A DNA stretch of 64,000 nt from Typhlomys cinereus (GCA_023101885.1 JALPQD010000391.1:1-64000), one strand, 5' to 3'. Counted from the first letter of the stretch, positions 45,140-55,862 are shown. Notes: generated from the sequence alone by a model not told the origin. Numbers and translations are program-made.

Positions 45140-45392
45140 CGTGGCCCCAGCTCTCCCTCTGCGTGGCTCCAGCTCTCCCTCCCTCTGCGTGGCCCCAGCT
45201 CTCCCTCTGCGTGGCTCCAGCTCTCCCTCCCTCTGCGTGGCCCCAGCTCTCCCTCTGCGTGGCCCCAGCTCTCCCTCTGCGTGGCTCCAGCTCTCCCTCT
45301 GCGTGGCTCCAGCTCTCCCTCTGCGTGGCTCCAGCTCTCTCTCTCTGCGTGGCCCCAGCTCTCCCTCTGCGTGGCTCCAGTTCTCTGCCTAA
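45140..45392 (+). repeat. Minisatellite, 11-12 units of 22-26 bp
   Basis: The unit is AGCTCTCCCTCTGCGTGGCTCC, alternating GGCTCC and GGCCCC. Some copies carry an extra CCCT or CT. The first seven copies show a higher-order pair (GGCCCC, GGCTCC plus CCCT). Confidence 0.95.
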
Positions 45393-45399
45393 CTCTTCC

Positions 45400-46135
45400 C
45401 ATCCTGGAGCAGCAGACAGTGGACAGTGCATTGGCACGGATGCGCTCGTGACATGATTCCTAGAGCTGGGTTGTAGGATCGAGCGGCGCCCGTTCAGCCT
45501 CGGGTCATGTGCTGGATCCTATGTGTCAGGGTCCATTATTCCTGTCTTCACAATGGGAGGGGGCCTGTTTCCTCTGCCAGCACAGCAGGTCTTCTCAGGC
45601 TCCATTCTTAGGCATCTGTGGCAGGTGGTTTCAGGTGTGAATTTGAGAACTGCGTCTTTAGGCATGCTCACGAGGAATGATTTAGCTCAGACCAGCCTCT
45701 CGGCAAGCTGGAGATTATCGAATCCACGCGAGAAGACCATTCCCTGGGCAGAATAAGGCGAAGAGAGAACTAGTTGACAAGTTGCAGACCCCATGAGCTG
45801 GAAGTATGTCCCCCCACCCCCCATTAGCTCTTCCTGTGGATGTGGGATGGCCAGTTTCCTTGGTGACCCTCCTGCCACAGTGGACTATAACCTGACTCCT
45901 TATTTCTCAAAATTGTTCGGTCATGTGTTCCTAACTTAAGCGACCGAAACACCACCTGCTAGGTGAGTGAGAAAATCAGACCCTACCAGCTGACAGTGTG
46001 GTTGGCCCGCACCTGAGTTTATCTTCCATTTCAGAAATGATTCTTCTTTGGGGTGGGCTGGGATCTCGCGCGTCCTTCCCTCCATGAGTTCATAGCTGTG
46101 GATTCTTTAGTCCCCTTCCTGCATTCTTTGTATTT
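45400..46135. other. Intronic stretch with no recognised feature
   Basis: Unique sequence, moderately GC-rich. A weak antisense LTR-like phrase may lie at 45,830-45,960 (TTGGTGACCCTCCTGCCACAG). Confidence 0.4.
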
Positions 46136-46139
46136 TTTG

Positions 46140-46497
46140 TTTGTACATATGTGCACACACATGGAGGCCAGAGGTCAGCATTTAACTGTTACTTGTGCAT
46201 GTGAGTACACGCATGTATGCAGGCGCATGTGCACACATGTCTGCGTGGCTGGAAGCCAGAGGTCATCCTTAGTGTTCCCCTCAAGAGCATCCTCTTTCTT
46301 TTTTGTCACTGCGAAGGGGACTGTCAGATTTGGCCGAGCTCGCTGCTCGGTGAGACCCAGGGATCCCTCCAGTCTCCGCCTTCTCAGCCCCTCGATGACA
46401 AGCATGCTTCCATGGCGGCATTTTTACTGGATGCTGGAACTCAGGTTCCCATCCTTGCGTGGCGAGCGTGTTCTCTCTGAGCCATCTCCCCAGCTAC
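46140..46497 (-). mobile_element. B3/B2-type SINE(s), antisense, possibly two joined
   Basis: TGTGCACACACATGGAGGCCAGAGGTCAGC is followed by a second CTGGAAGCCAGAGGTCATCC. Then come AGATTTGGCCGAGCTCGCTG, GGAACTCAGGTTCCCATCC (antisense B box) and TCTGAGCCATCTCCCCAGC (antisense A box). The doubled GGCCAGAGGTCA suggests either an internal duplication or one SINE inserted in another. Confidence 0.8.
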
Positions 46498-46892
46498 CGC
46501 TTTAGATTTCAAGTCCTTTCTCCCAGAAGGGAGTTCTGACTTAGATTATTTTCTAAAGTAAGACCTGGAGATATGTCACCAACAACTGGACAGTGGTTGA
46601 ATGGGGGCTGGAGCTTGCTGGTCGAGACCGTGTGAGTGCCGTGGTTGGCGTCCACACATCTCCAGCTCTGAGATCTTTCTGGAATGTCTGTGTGCCTTTC
46701 CCACAGTGGCGCTGGCATCTGCCATACGCGTTCTCTGCCCTCAGCAGGTTTCTCCTGTGTGGATTACATGCCGTAAGTTTTTGCCACCAAGTATTTATAG
46801 CACTGGCACCTGGTAGCTCTCCGTAGATTCCGACTGCCCATTTCAAGCTGTCACTGGTTTCTGTGCACTGTAAGAGACTGTGAGAAGCACAG

Positions 46893-47714
46893 TCCCTGGC
46901 CTGGGGTCTGCGTGGGCTGCCTGGCCTGGGGTCTGCGTGGGCTGCCTGGCCTGGGGTCTGCGTGGGCTGCCTGGCCTGGGGTCTGCGTGGGCTGCCTGGC
47001 CTGGGGTCTGCGTGGGCTGCCTGGCCTGGGGTCTGTGTGGCTGCCTGGCCTGGGGTCTGCGTGGGCTGCCTGGCCTGGGGTCTGCGTGGGCTGCCTGGCC
47101 TGGGGTCTGCGTGGGCTGCCTGGCCTGGGGTCTGCGTGGGCTGCCTGGCCTGGGGTCTGCGTGGGCTGCCTGGCCTGGGATCTGCGTGGACTGCCTGGCC
47201 TGGGGTCTGCGTGGACTGCCTGGCCTGGGGTCTGCGTGGACTGCCTGGCCTGGGGTCTGCGTGGACTGCCTGGCCTGGGGTCTGTGTGGCTGCCTGGCCT
47301 GGGGTCTGTGTGGCTGCCTGGCCTGGGGTCTGCGTGGACTGCCTGGCCTGGGGTCTGCGTGGACTGCCTGGCCTAGGGTCTGCATGGACTGCCTGGCCTG
47401 GGGTCTGTGTGGCTGCCTGGCCTGGGGTCTGTGTGGCTGCCTGGCCTGGGGTCTGCGTGGGCTGCCTGGCCTGGGGTCTGCGTGGGCTGCCTGGCCTGGG
47501 GTCTGCGTGGGCTGCCTGGCCTGGGGTCTGCGTGGACTGCCTGGCCTGGGGTCTGCGTGGACTGCCTGGCCTGGGGTCTGTGTGGCTGCCTGGCCTGGGG
47601 TCTGCGTGGGCTGCTTGGCCTGGTGTCTGCGTGGGCTGTCTGGCCTGGGGTCTGCGTGGGCTGCCTGGCCTGGGGTCTGTGTGGCTGCCTGGCCTGGGGT
47701 CTGGGTGGGCTGCT
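46893..47714 (+). repeat. 25-bp minisatellite with 33 units and a clear variant map
   Basis: The unit is CCTGGCCTGGGGTCTGCGTG plus GGCTG (type A, 25 bp), GACTG (type B, 25 bp) or the 24-bp type C with TCTGTGTGGCTG. In order the types run A5 C A5 B4 C2 B3 C2 A3 B2 C A3 C and a degenerate last unit. The BBBCC block occurs twice in a row (units 13-17 and 18-22), a higher-order duplication of about 123 bp. Every frame is open on at least one strand, giving very long spurious frames. Confidence 0.97.
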
Positions 47715-48200
47715 TTCTCTTCTGCTGTCTTGCACACATCCCATGTGGGAAGCTGAGCTGCTGTGTTCAGCAGGTTACAGTAGGGAAACAAGAACATGTG
47801 CATGGTTCAGGTGTCCTGCTTTGTGGGGCCACTTTCCCATCCTCCCCTCCATCCTCAGGCCCACTATGAGGCAGGCAACATCCCTCCATCCATCAGTGAT
47901 GAAGCAGTAGAACCTTCAGGCCAAGAGAATATTCCGAGTGGGCAAGTGCGGCCCGAGGCCAAGTCAGACAGGCCTTGCTTCTGAATGGGCTCTTAACCTT
48001 GCTGTGGTGGGAACGCTGGGCTGGGTGGGCTGGGGGGACGGCCAGCAGCCCGTGGGGAGACACACCACCACTGGCAGTTACCAGTAGGACAGACGGCCTG
48101 TTTGGCCTCTCTGGCGGCCACTGACCATCCTTTCTGCAGTAGGTGTTAAATATTCGGGTGTTTAAGGTCCAGCCCTGCATTTTTAATGTAGAAAAGGGGG
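47715..48200. other. Intronic stretch after the 25-bp array
   Basis: Unique. A strong pyrimidine tract and AG (CCATCCTCCCCTCCATCCTCAG) end at about 47,858 and are followed by a short open segment ending TTCTGA. No matching donor or known protein is evident. Confidence 0.4.
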
Positions 48201-48201
48201 T

Positions 48202-48512
48202 CGTGGGGGAGTGCGGAGGTTAAAGCGCTTGCCACGCAGGCAAAAGGACAAGAGTTTGGATCCTCAAATGCCATCACAGTGCAGGGTCCGTGTGACAGCC
48301 TGTCCGTAGCTCCAGAGTTGGGGAATCCTCTGAGCAGCCTGGCTGGTCGACAAGCCCCATCGGTCAGTTCTGGACTTGATTAGGAATCCTGCCTCAGAAA
48401 GAACAAGGTAGATGCGCAGTGGAGGGTGATTCCTGATGTCAGCCTCAGGTCTGCCCTCCCTCCCGTGCATTCATACCTGCACACACATGCAGACCCATAA
48501 GCAAATATATGT
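48202..48512 (+). mobile_element. RSINE1/B4-like SINE, sense
   Basis: GTCGTGGGGGAGTGCGGAGGTTAAAGCGC (A box) is followed by ACAAGAGTTTGGATCCTC (B box), a B1-like middle (AGCAGCCTGGCTGGTCGACA) and a 3' part GATTCCTGATGTCAGCCTCAGG. It then runs into CACACATGCAGACCC. The arrangement is that of tRNA-B1 chimeric rodent SINEs. Confidence 0.8.
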
Positions 48513-48639
48513 CCACGCTGCACAGTAGGTGGGAATTAAAACCATAATTAATGCATAATAACAAATTGGTTCCTACAATATATAAAGAACCCCCAAAGCA
48601 TAGTTCTTAGTCAGAAACTGGGTGAAAAAGCATGACGTG

Positions 48640-48988
48640 TGTTTGAAATATGTCCCCCACAGTCTCATGTGTTTGGCAAGATCGTGGCACCTTGAAAGGT
48701 GGAGCCTTGCTGGAGGAAGCAGTCACAAGGGGTGGGCCTTGAGGTGGATGAGTCCCACCCTACCTCCAGAAGAAGGCTGCCTTTGTAGCAAGCAGTTTGC
48801 AGCCCTCAGCTTCCAAGATGTCTGCGGTGACTTAGCCTTCTCCAGCTTTGGCCAGCCAGCCATGCTGCCTCTGCTTTGAGAGACTGTCCCTTCCCTCTGG
48901 AACCGTAACTGAATAAACCTCCCTTTCTCCCTGAAGTTGATTGACTTTGGGTGCTCTCTCACAGCAATAGTTAAGAGTAACTGTTACA
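48640..48988 (+). mobile_element. Solo MaLR-type LTR, sense, perfect 5-bp target duplication
   Basis: The LTR begins TGTTTGAAATATGTCCCCCA and ends GAGTAACTGTTACA, with TG...CA ends. Landmarks are TTGAAAGGTGGAGCCTTGCT, GAGGAAGCAGTCACAAGGGG and the polyadenylation signal AATAAA in TGAATAAACCTCCCTTTCTC. ACGTG flanks it at 48635-48639 and 48989-48993. No second LTR or internal region is present, so it is a solo LTR left by recombination. Confidence 0.93.
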
Positions 48989-49095
48989 ACGTGACATTTC
49001 ATCAAAGAGGAGGCACTGCACAGGTGGCCAAAAAATACAAAGAAAGATGCCCAGTGTCGGAGTCTGAGGGAAACGTTAATTAAAACCACAGTCAG

Positions 49096-49205
49096 CAGCT
49101 CGGGAGCTCAGTGACAAAGCCTCGCTCAGGGTGTGTGAGGCCAGGGTTCAATACCAGCACTGCAGACAGAACCGACCAAACACCCTCTCCAATCCCAAAG
49201 CACTG
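49096..49205 (+). mobile_element. ID/B4-type SINE fragment, sense
   Basis: AGCTCGGGAGCTCAGTGACAAAGCCTCGC (A-box region) and GAGGCCAGGGTTCAATACCAGC (B-box region) outline a worn ID-like tRNA-Ala head, ending in CCAAACACCCTCTCCAATCCC. Confidence 0.65.
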
Positions 49206-49353
49206 CGTTGGGTGTCACGTGAGCCTGCCGCAGCGGCTAGCATGGGAACCACGACAGTAAGTACGTCACCGGCGGAGAAGACAGCGCTGCAGCCACTTTG
49301 GAAGATCGTTTAGCCGTTTCTTAAGAAGCTAGGGCTTTTTTTTTTTTTTTTTA

Positions 49354-50063
49354 AACCTTGGACCTGGACCCAGGCAGACTCCCTGCTCCTCAGAAGGTGA
49401 CCTTCGACATCAATCAGGATGCAGCCAAGGGTGGTGTAGGAAAAACAAAACTGAAAACAATAAACCATAATTCAGAACACCAGACCTGGAACCAGACCAG
49501 CCAAATCTCTCCCCATCCTAAAGTTCAGGAGGAGGCAGAAGAGGCGGAGGCAAGATTGTAAGAGCCTAAAGATGGGGAGGACCAATGATATGCAAAATAC
49601 TCCACACAAGTTAGGGCTGCAGCACCCAGAATTGGTCTTTGCATGACCTGCACAATGGCTGACTTGTCAATGACCCCCCCAAAGTCTAGCATGGATCACA
49701 GGGGAGAAGGCTCCAGGCAGTAGGATCCTTAGAGGCAAGGGATTAAGCAGCCATAATAGAGCTCCCATACTAACAGGGAGCCCAAGAAAGGGCTCCAGGC
49801 TATGCCACTGAGTCCTGAGCCCTCACTAGGGTGGAGGTCTCACAGGGAGGTTTGGCGTTCACACAAAAGGATGCTCCAGGGGATGGGAGGGAGGAAGTAG
49901 GAGGCACAGGAAGAGGGAGAGGGAGAGGGGTGAAAGGAAGGGAGAAAGGGGGAGAGTGAAGGGGGGATGACGGGGGAGGGGAAGAAGGAGGAAGAGGATG
50001 GGATACCTATTGAGCTTGTATGATTAGGAAAAAAGTAAAATGTGGGAGGAAAAAAAAAAAAAG
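49354..50063 (+). mobile_element. Likely 5'-truncated L1 3' end (3' UTR with purine-rich tract and poly-A)
   Basis: The block runs from a T run (49336-49353) through AGTCTAGCATGGATCACAGG, CATACTAACAGGGAGCCCAAG and GGTGGAGGTCTCACAGGGAGG. It then enters a long G/A-rich tract (about 49,885-50,005) and ends in a 14-A tail at 50050-50063. A G-rich polypurine tract followed by an A tail is characteristic of rodent L1 3' UTRs. I did not find an ORF2 remnant, so the call rests on layout. Confidence 0.5.
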
Positions 50064-50069
50064 AAACTG

Positions 50070-50227
50070 GGGACCCATGAGATGGCTTGTGAGGAAAAGG
50101 CTCCTTGCTCAAACCTGCTGATCTGAGTTCGCGCCCAGAGCTCCATAGGGAAAGGAGAGATCCAGCTCCAAAGCCGAGAGTGATGCTGCCTGCTTTGCCT
50201 GACGCTTCTTAAATAACCAAATAAACA
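50070..50227 (+). mobile_element. B2/B3-type SINE, sense
   Basis: GGGGACCCATGAGATGGCTTG (A-box region) and CCTGCTGATCTGAGTTCGCG (B-box region) are followed by AGAGCTCCATAGGGAAAGGAG. The A-rich tail served as the target of the next SINE at 50228. Confidence 0.75.
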
Positions 50228-50517
50228 GGGGCTGGAGAGGTGGCTCAAGGGTTAAGTCTTTGCCTTGCAGGCGGAAGGTCCTGAATTCGGATCCTAGACG
50301 CCAGGTGGAAGCGGGGGCGGGGGGGGGGTGGCCTGTACTTCTGGTCCTGGTAGGGTGGAGCCTGTGAACCCCGGGGCAGAGTAAACAAGGAGGAGGTGGA
50401 GGCGTCCATGGTGGTTCCCGAATTCGTCTATGGTTCTACACACACACACACACGCATACACACACACGCACACACGTGCACACGCATACACGCACAATTG
50501 AATACATAATAAAAATA
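50228..50517 (+). mobile_element. B2-type SINE with extended body, sense, 17-bp target duplication
   Basis: It starts GGGGCTGGAGAGGTGGCTCA AGGGTTAAG (A box) and has GGTCCTGAATTCGGATCC (B box). The body is CTGTACTTCTGGTCCTGGTAGG...GGTGGTTCCCGAATTCGTC, with an (AC)n and ACAATTGAATACATAATAAA end. AAATAACCAAATAAACA (50211-50227) and AAATAACTAAATAAACA (50518-50534) flank it with one mismatch. This is a good reference copy of the family. Confidence 0.95.
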
Positions 50518-51059
50518 AAATAACTAAATAAACAAAAGTGAAAGCAGGCTGGGCAGTTGCTCTTAAGGGCTCTACCTAGAGAGGTAACCTGTACATTTGC
50601 AAAGTAGTGGCTTTGTTCTGGCAACATGCCGGATGGCACTGAGAGATGATGGACGAAATGAACAAGCCGTGGTCCACCCATCCGGCAGACCACCTGAGAA
50701 CTTGGCCGTCTGCCTTTCAGGCTGGACACCGCTGTTGTCCTGTGTCCTGTTTCACGTCTGCGCCTGGACGTGGCTCTTCTTTCCAGCGCTGCTGGTGCGC
50801 GCGGCTGTAGTGGTCTTTTCATCTTGTTGTACTGAGAATGCCGTCTGCACGTGTTCCCTTTGGAGATCCTTCTAAGACGTAAACGGATGGAAGTGGCCTG
50901 TGCAGTCTTCCAAGTCACCTGGAAAGTTCCAAGCTGCTCCCTTTAGGAGGAGGAGGCCTTGCGAGCCTCTTCCTGCTGGCAGGGTCGGTTAAGACCCGGC
51001 GGAAGCTGCTTCTAGCATTAGTAGGTGTTCTTGGAAGGGCACTCAGTCTGCTTCATTCT

Positions 51060-51107
51060 TTTTTTTTTTAAATTTATTTATTTATTATTTATTCAATTGT
51101 GCGTGTA

Positions 51108-51151
<44 letters not shown>

Positions 51152-51356
51152 ACCACAGGCGAATTCGGGAACCACCATGGACCACCTCCACCTCCTTGTT
51201 TACTCTGCCCGGGATTCACAGGCTCCGCCCTACCACGACCAGAAACACAGGCCGCCCCCGCTTCCGCCTGGCATCTATACATGGGGTCTAGGATCCGAAC
51301 TCAGGACCTTCCTCCTGCAAGGCAGAGGCTTAACCCCTGAGCCACCTCTCCAGCCC
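51060..51356 (-). mobile_element. B2-type SINE with extended body, antisense, 12-bp target duplication
   Basis: It reads as the reverse complement of the 50228 copy: T-run, TTATTCAATTGTGCGTGTATG, a (TG)n run at 51110-51149, GAACCACAGGCGAATTCGGG, GGATCCGAACTCAGGACC and TGAGCCACCTCTCCAGCCC. CTGCTTCATTCT is repeated exactly at 51048-51059 and 51357-51368. Confidence 0.96.
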
Positions 51357-51368
51357 CTGCTTCATTCT

Positions 51369-53690
51369 CTAAGAAACAGAAGTGAAGGAAGCGCTGCCCG
51401 TCATGGCAAGAGGTCAAGTGGACGGGTGGGTGTCCTGTGAGAGAGCGCGGCAGTCTGCACAGCTCTGTGATTGGGGGTGAAGTTCTATGGAGGCTTAAGG
51501 AGACCCCAAGACTGCCGTGGAGCTGCAGGATACCAGTACTAGGGCCCACTCGGACAGCGCAAGCTCCCCACCCCACAGTTGTGGAAGGGAGGGGTGCTCT
51601 CCTGCCTATTTGGTGGGGGGTCTCCAGTGGGAAGGGACAGGAATGTACAGTGAGCTTAATCTCTTGGGCCTCTGGTCTCTCGGCCGTGTGGTCTTCTAGA
51701 CTTGTGGTCTCAGCTCTCTGCACTCTGGTACAGAGGAAGGGGTGGGAGAGAAGAGTCACTTCCTGGGGATCTGCCAGAGCCTCTCTTGGTGTCTGTGCAG
51801 AGTGACCTGCATGACAAGTGCGGGACTCTTGGTGACAGGGGCCATGTTAGCCCAGCGAGTTCCTGACTGTGCCCACCTGGTGACACAGCTGCCAGCTCGA
51901 GAGTTCTCCAGGTAATGCAGGGTCAGCCAGGAGGCCGAGAGACTGGGGGACTAGGCAGAGCCCCCCCAAGCCGCTCCTGCTGCGTGTTAGATACATTCTT
52001 AACCAGCTCAGGCTTGGCAGTGAAGGACCTACTTCTACGGCGATTAGTAATGCTGGAAGAACTACGAGGTTTGGGAGACCAGAAGATGGAGCCCCTCTGT
52101 GACCCCCTCACTGTGACAGCCGGGCAGTGCGGGGTGTGCCTTAGTCTACCCGATGTGTCCAGAGCTACTTTCAGCCTCACTTTGCATTTCCCCTTTGGGG
52201 AAAGGGGTACTTCGGCTCCTTTTCTGGTTGCCTGGGGTCTCCCTGGTCCGTGGTCCATTCTGCAGCTAGAATGCTGGAGTTTGCCCCCTGCCCTCTCACC
52301 TGGTCCCAAACTCAAACAGAGCAGGCATTGAGGACTGTGGGAGCAGAGTGGGGCTGGACCTCCATCCTGGGCTGCCATCCCTTAGCTCCACCCTTAAGAC
52401 CGTCAGTCTGAACTCTTGAGGTATGCTTTTGGGCGCTGTAGGGGTACATTCTTCACGTGGCCAAAACTCAGACGTGAACCAATCTCTAGAATTCTCCCCA
52501 GGCTACTGGCGGGAGAAGCAGGAAGCTGTCTTGCACGGAAGCCCACATCAGAGTCTTCCTCACCTGTGTGTGCCTTGGACTGGAACCCACCTGTGACCTT
52601 GCTTGCTTGCTTCTAAGGCAGAGCAAATACTGCGGTTGTGAGGGGTAGAGCTGGCTTGTCTGCCTTGGCCTGGTTTCTAGTCCATGGAATTGCACTGCCT
52701 GTGTGTTGAGCTGAGCCCACGACCATGGGCCAGGGAGGACAGTTTGCAGCCCCGGCTGCACCGGGGCGTGCTCTCAGCAGAGCCGTGCAAGCTAGTTGCA
52801 GACACAGGCCTGGGCAGCGGTGGCTTCAAGATCCCTAGGTAGCTCTGGAGCACAGTAAAGGCTGGCAAGAGTTTAGGGGAACTGGAGTCGCAGGTAAGAG
52901 CTGTGCCCGGTATATTTGTTGATTTTGCCCAGCTTGGGGGTGACACAGCATCCCATGGACTATGTGGGAGATGCGGCATTCTGCTGGGCCTGCCAGTCTC
53001 CCCTCTTTGCGCAGTAGCAATCTGAGCAGTTCGCTGTGTGGCCTCCTCAAGTCTAGTTGCAGCAGCAGTAGGTGGTCACCAAGCCCCTGCCCACCCAGCA
53101 CTAGGGGACATCTGTGGCAAAGGCTCCTTCTTCAGCCGGCGAGTCAGTGGGCGGCTGGGGCCTGTAGAGTCGCAGAGGTCATGATTCCGCTCGTCTACAC
53201 CTGACTTTCTTCATCTAGAAAAGCAGGACCACCAGGCACGGTGGAGACATTTAGTGGACATGTGGCAACGCCCAGCAGCCATCTTTCCTGCACCCTCGTA
53301 ACTGGCTCTTCAGACGTGATGCTTGCCAGAGATAAGGCATTCTTGGCGCCACCTCCCCCTTCTTGCCAACGCTGGGACTGAACCTGTAACCTCTAGAGTG
53401 CTGGGCAAGCCCCTCCCACCGAGCTACCACCCTAACTTTATGTAGCTCCTAAATGAAGGATTTTTTAAAAAAAGTTTTAATTGGTAGAGTTAAATGTACC
53501 TCTTAAATATTGTCCTCTGGGATCCCTTGGTTTCCCTAAGCACCGCTGTGGTGCTTAGGTGATGCCCAGACCCGGATCCACTGGCTACAGTGTCCTTCAG
53601 GGACAGCAGCCGGCTTTGTAGGCTTTGCCCTCGAGGCCCGCTGGTATCTTGCCATAGCCCATCCCTTCCTGTTGAACAAGTGTCATCATT
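51369..53690. other. Intronic stretch with no recognised repeat or exon
   Basis: GC-rich unique sequence, 2.3 kb. The open frames carry no familiar domain. An antisense B1-like scrap may lie near 53,350-53,440 (GGGACTGAACCTGTAACC..CTGGGCAAGCCCCTCCCACC), an ID/B-box style head. Confidence 0.5.
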
Positions 53691-53694
53691 TTGT

Positions 53695-53765
53695 CTGTAC
53701 CCAGTGCCCAGTACCTAGCAACGCTTGACACATGTTAGGGGCTTTCTGCATACTTAGCAAAGCAT
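53695..53765 (-). mobile_element. L2-type ancient repeat remnant
   Basis: CCCAGTGCCCAGTACCTAGC then GACACATGTTAGGGGCTTTC resembles the antisense L2 3' end (a CCCAGTGCCTAGCACAGTG-type phrase). It is short and old. Confidence 0.5.
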
Positions 53766-53869
53766 ATTCTGGTAGAATACAGGGCGTAACCTTATGGAAA
53801 TATGGCTGGAGAAATTTAACTTGTTTTCTTAGTGCAAGTGAACTTCTTTTTAGAAAGTGTGGTGTGTAC

Positions 53870-54115
53870 ACTTGTGTGTATGTGTGATATGTATATGTAT
53901 AAGTGTGTGTGTGAGTGGAGCGTATGTATATATCAGTACATATATATATATGTAGGAATATATGTGCACATACATGTAGATACACATGTACACACACGGA
54001 GGTCAGAGGACAGTTAGTCGGGTGTTCTTTTCTATCTCCACCTTATTCCTTTGAGGCTGGTTCTTCCTGAACTGGAGCCGAGTTTCTGGGTCAGGCTCAC
54101 AGCCAGCTAGTCGCA
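53870..54115 (-). mobile_element. TG/TA-rich tract and B3-type SINE, antisense
   Basis: An alternating TGTGTATGTGTGATATGTAT and TATATATATATG run leads into ACACACGGAGGTCAGAGGAC, the usual antisense B3 entry. TTTGAGGCTGGTTCTTCCTG follows. Its tRNA head is not clear. Confidence 0.6.
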
Positions 54116-54147
54116 GTCATATTTCTGTCTCTGCCCCACACAACGCT

Positions 54148-54401
54148 GCGTGGTCTCTGTGTTCATGTGGAGCGCAGCCTTCTGAAGTGTTGCGTGGTCT
54201 CTGCTCACGTGGAGCGCAGCCTTCTGCAGTGTTGCGTGGTCTCTGTGTTCACGTGGAGCGCAGCCTTCTGCAGTGTTGCATGGTCTCTGCTCACGTGGAG
54301 CGCAGCCTTCTGCAGTGTTGCGTGGTCTCTGCTCACGTGGGGCGCAGCCTTCTGCAGTGTTGCGTGGTCTCTGTGCTCACAGGCAGCCTTCTGTAGGAGT
54401 T
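54148..54401 (+). repeat. Minisatellite, 6 units of 40-44 bp
   Basis: The unit is GCGTGGTCTCTGCTCACGTG GAGCGCAGCCTTCTGCAGTGTT. Units 1 and 3 carry GTGTTCA(T/C)G instead of GCTCACG, and unit 6 is degenerate. Units 2-3 and 4-5 are closely alike. Confidence 0.95.
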
Positions 54402-55629
54402 GTGTGACCTTTTGAGTGGCGGTCATGTGACCAGTCTGTGCATGTGCCTGTCTAGTGCTCCCCTGGACTACAGTCTGGGGGGCCTCAGTTTTGGGACTGA
54501 CTGTTCCCTTCCACAGCTTGGGCTCCGCCTGCCCAGCTGGCATACGACTTGGAGGGGCTCATGTTCTGCATCGGCTACGGACTCGGCAGTCCCAGTGTGG
54601 GCATTTTCAGCAAGCCCAGAGAAGATGCTGACCTCGTCCAGCTGTGGGCATGTCTGGCATTAGTGGAAGCAGCAGGAAGGGGCAGATGGTATGGTGGCTG
54701 GAGGGAGGGGACGTGCAGCTGGGCTGAACACCGGAAGCGTAGTCGCCCAGTCTTTCTCCTGCGTCTCATGCCTCTCGGGAGAGTTCACACCATCCTGACA
54801 CTGGGCGCTCTGTGACCTCACCAGGGAGTGCGCTCAGCCTCACGTTTGCACACACGGGCACCAGAGCACTTCCTGCCTCGCTGTGTGGTACGTCCGGGGA
54901 CTTCCAGACCCTGACTACAGAAGTCTTCTTGCTGCCCCCTTTCTCTGCCAGAACCGTGCACCGGAGGAGCCGGGTAGTGGAAGGAAGATCCTGCTTCTGA
55001 GGTCCCTGGGGGCTGCCAGTACACGCCGCATGCTGGGCTTCCTCTGGCCGGCAGTGGGAGGAGTGTGGTCTGGTCTTAATTTCTCCCTGTTGCTATAAAT
55101 GGTAGTCGGGCCCTCTCAGACTTGCGGGTCCATGATCTCACCTCTGACTGAGCAGCTCTGGGAGGACAGAACAGCCCCCTGACTTCCACTTTCTGCATGG
55201 CTTTCCGGGGCTCACAGAAGCGCCAGCAAGGCCCTAGCAGAATGGGGAGCAGATGCTGGCATCCATGGACCCAGCTTGTCCTTGCTGCCCTGTCAGGGTG
55301 TGACCCCTGTGCATCCCGCCTTGGAGCTGACCTGGCGTCCATGGTCTGCTAACCTTGGCTTGTCTTTGCCTCTTCTGTCAGGGTCAGTGTGCCCTGTACC
55401 CCGCCCCCACAAGAGGTGCTCTCCAGCCCCTGCTCCCATACACTTGGCCCCTTAGGGCTGCGCCCCTTCCCTCAGGGACTTGGGCCTGAAGTTCTGAAGT
55501 CCAGCTTCTCAGGCTAAGACTGGGCTCCTGCAAACAGTGTCTCGCACTTGGGAATCGTGTTGCTCATCTGAAGGGTGGGACTGCTGTGGCCATTTGTTTG
55601 CTACTGGGCCTGACCTGGGCCCTCAGATA
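54402..55629. other. Intronic stretch with no recognised feature
   Basis: Unique GC-rich sequence. No exon signature or SINE recognised. Confidence 0.5.
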
Positions 55630-55862
55630 GGCCCGAGTGTGTGTGTGTTACAGTCTCATGAGCCAGGCAGCATGTAGCCCGAGTGTGTGTGTTACAATCT
55701 CACGAGCCAGGCAGCATGTAGCCCGAGTGTGTGTGTTATAGTCTCACGTGCCTGACAGCATGTAGCCCGAGTGTGTGTGTGTGTGTTATAGTCTCACGAG
55801 CCTGACAGCATGTAGCCCGAGTGTGTGTGTTATAGTCTCACGTGCCTGACAGCATGTAGCCC

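Noticed and set aside
46553..47869. Open frames of 250-416 codons on both strands (PRPGSPRRPQA; GLPGLGSAW)
   Set aside because: Both are by-products of the 25-bp array. Both strands are open at once, the signature of a stop-free repeat.
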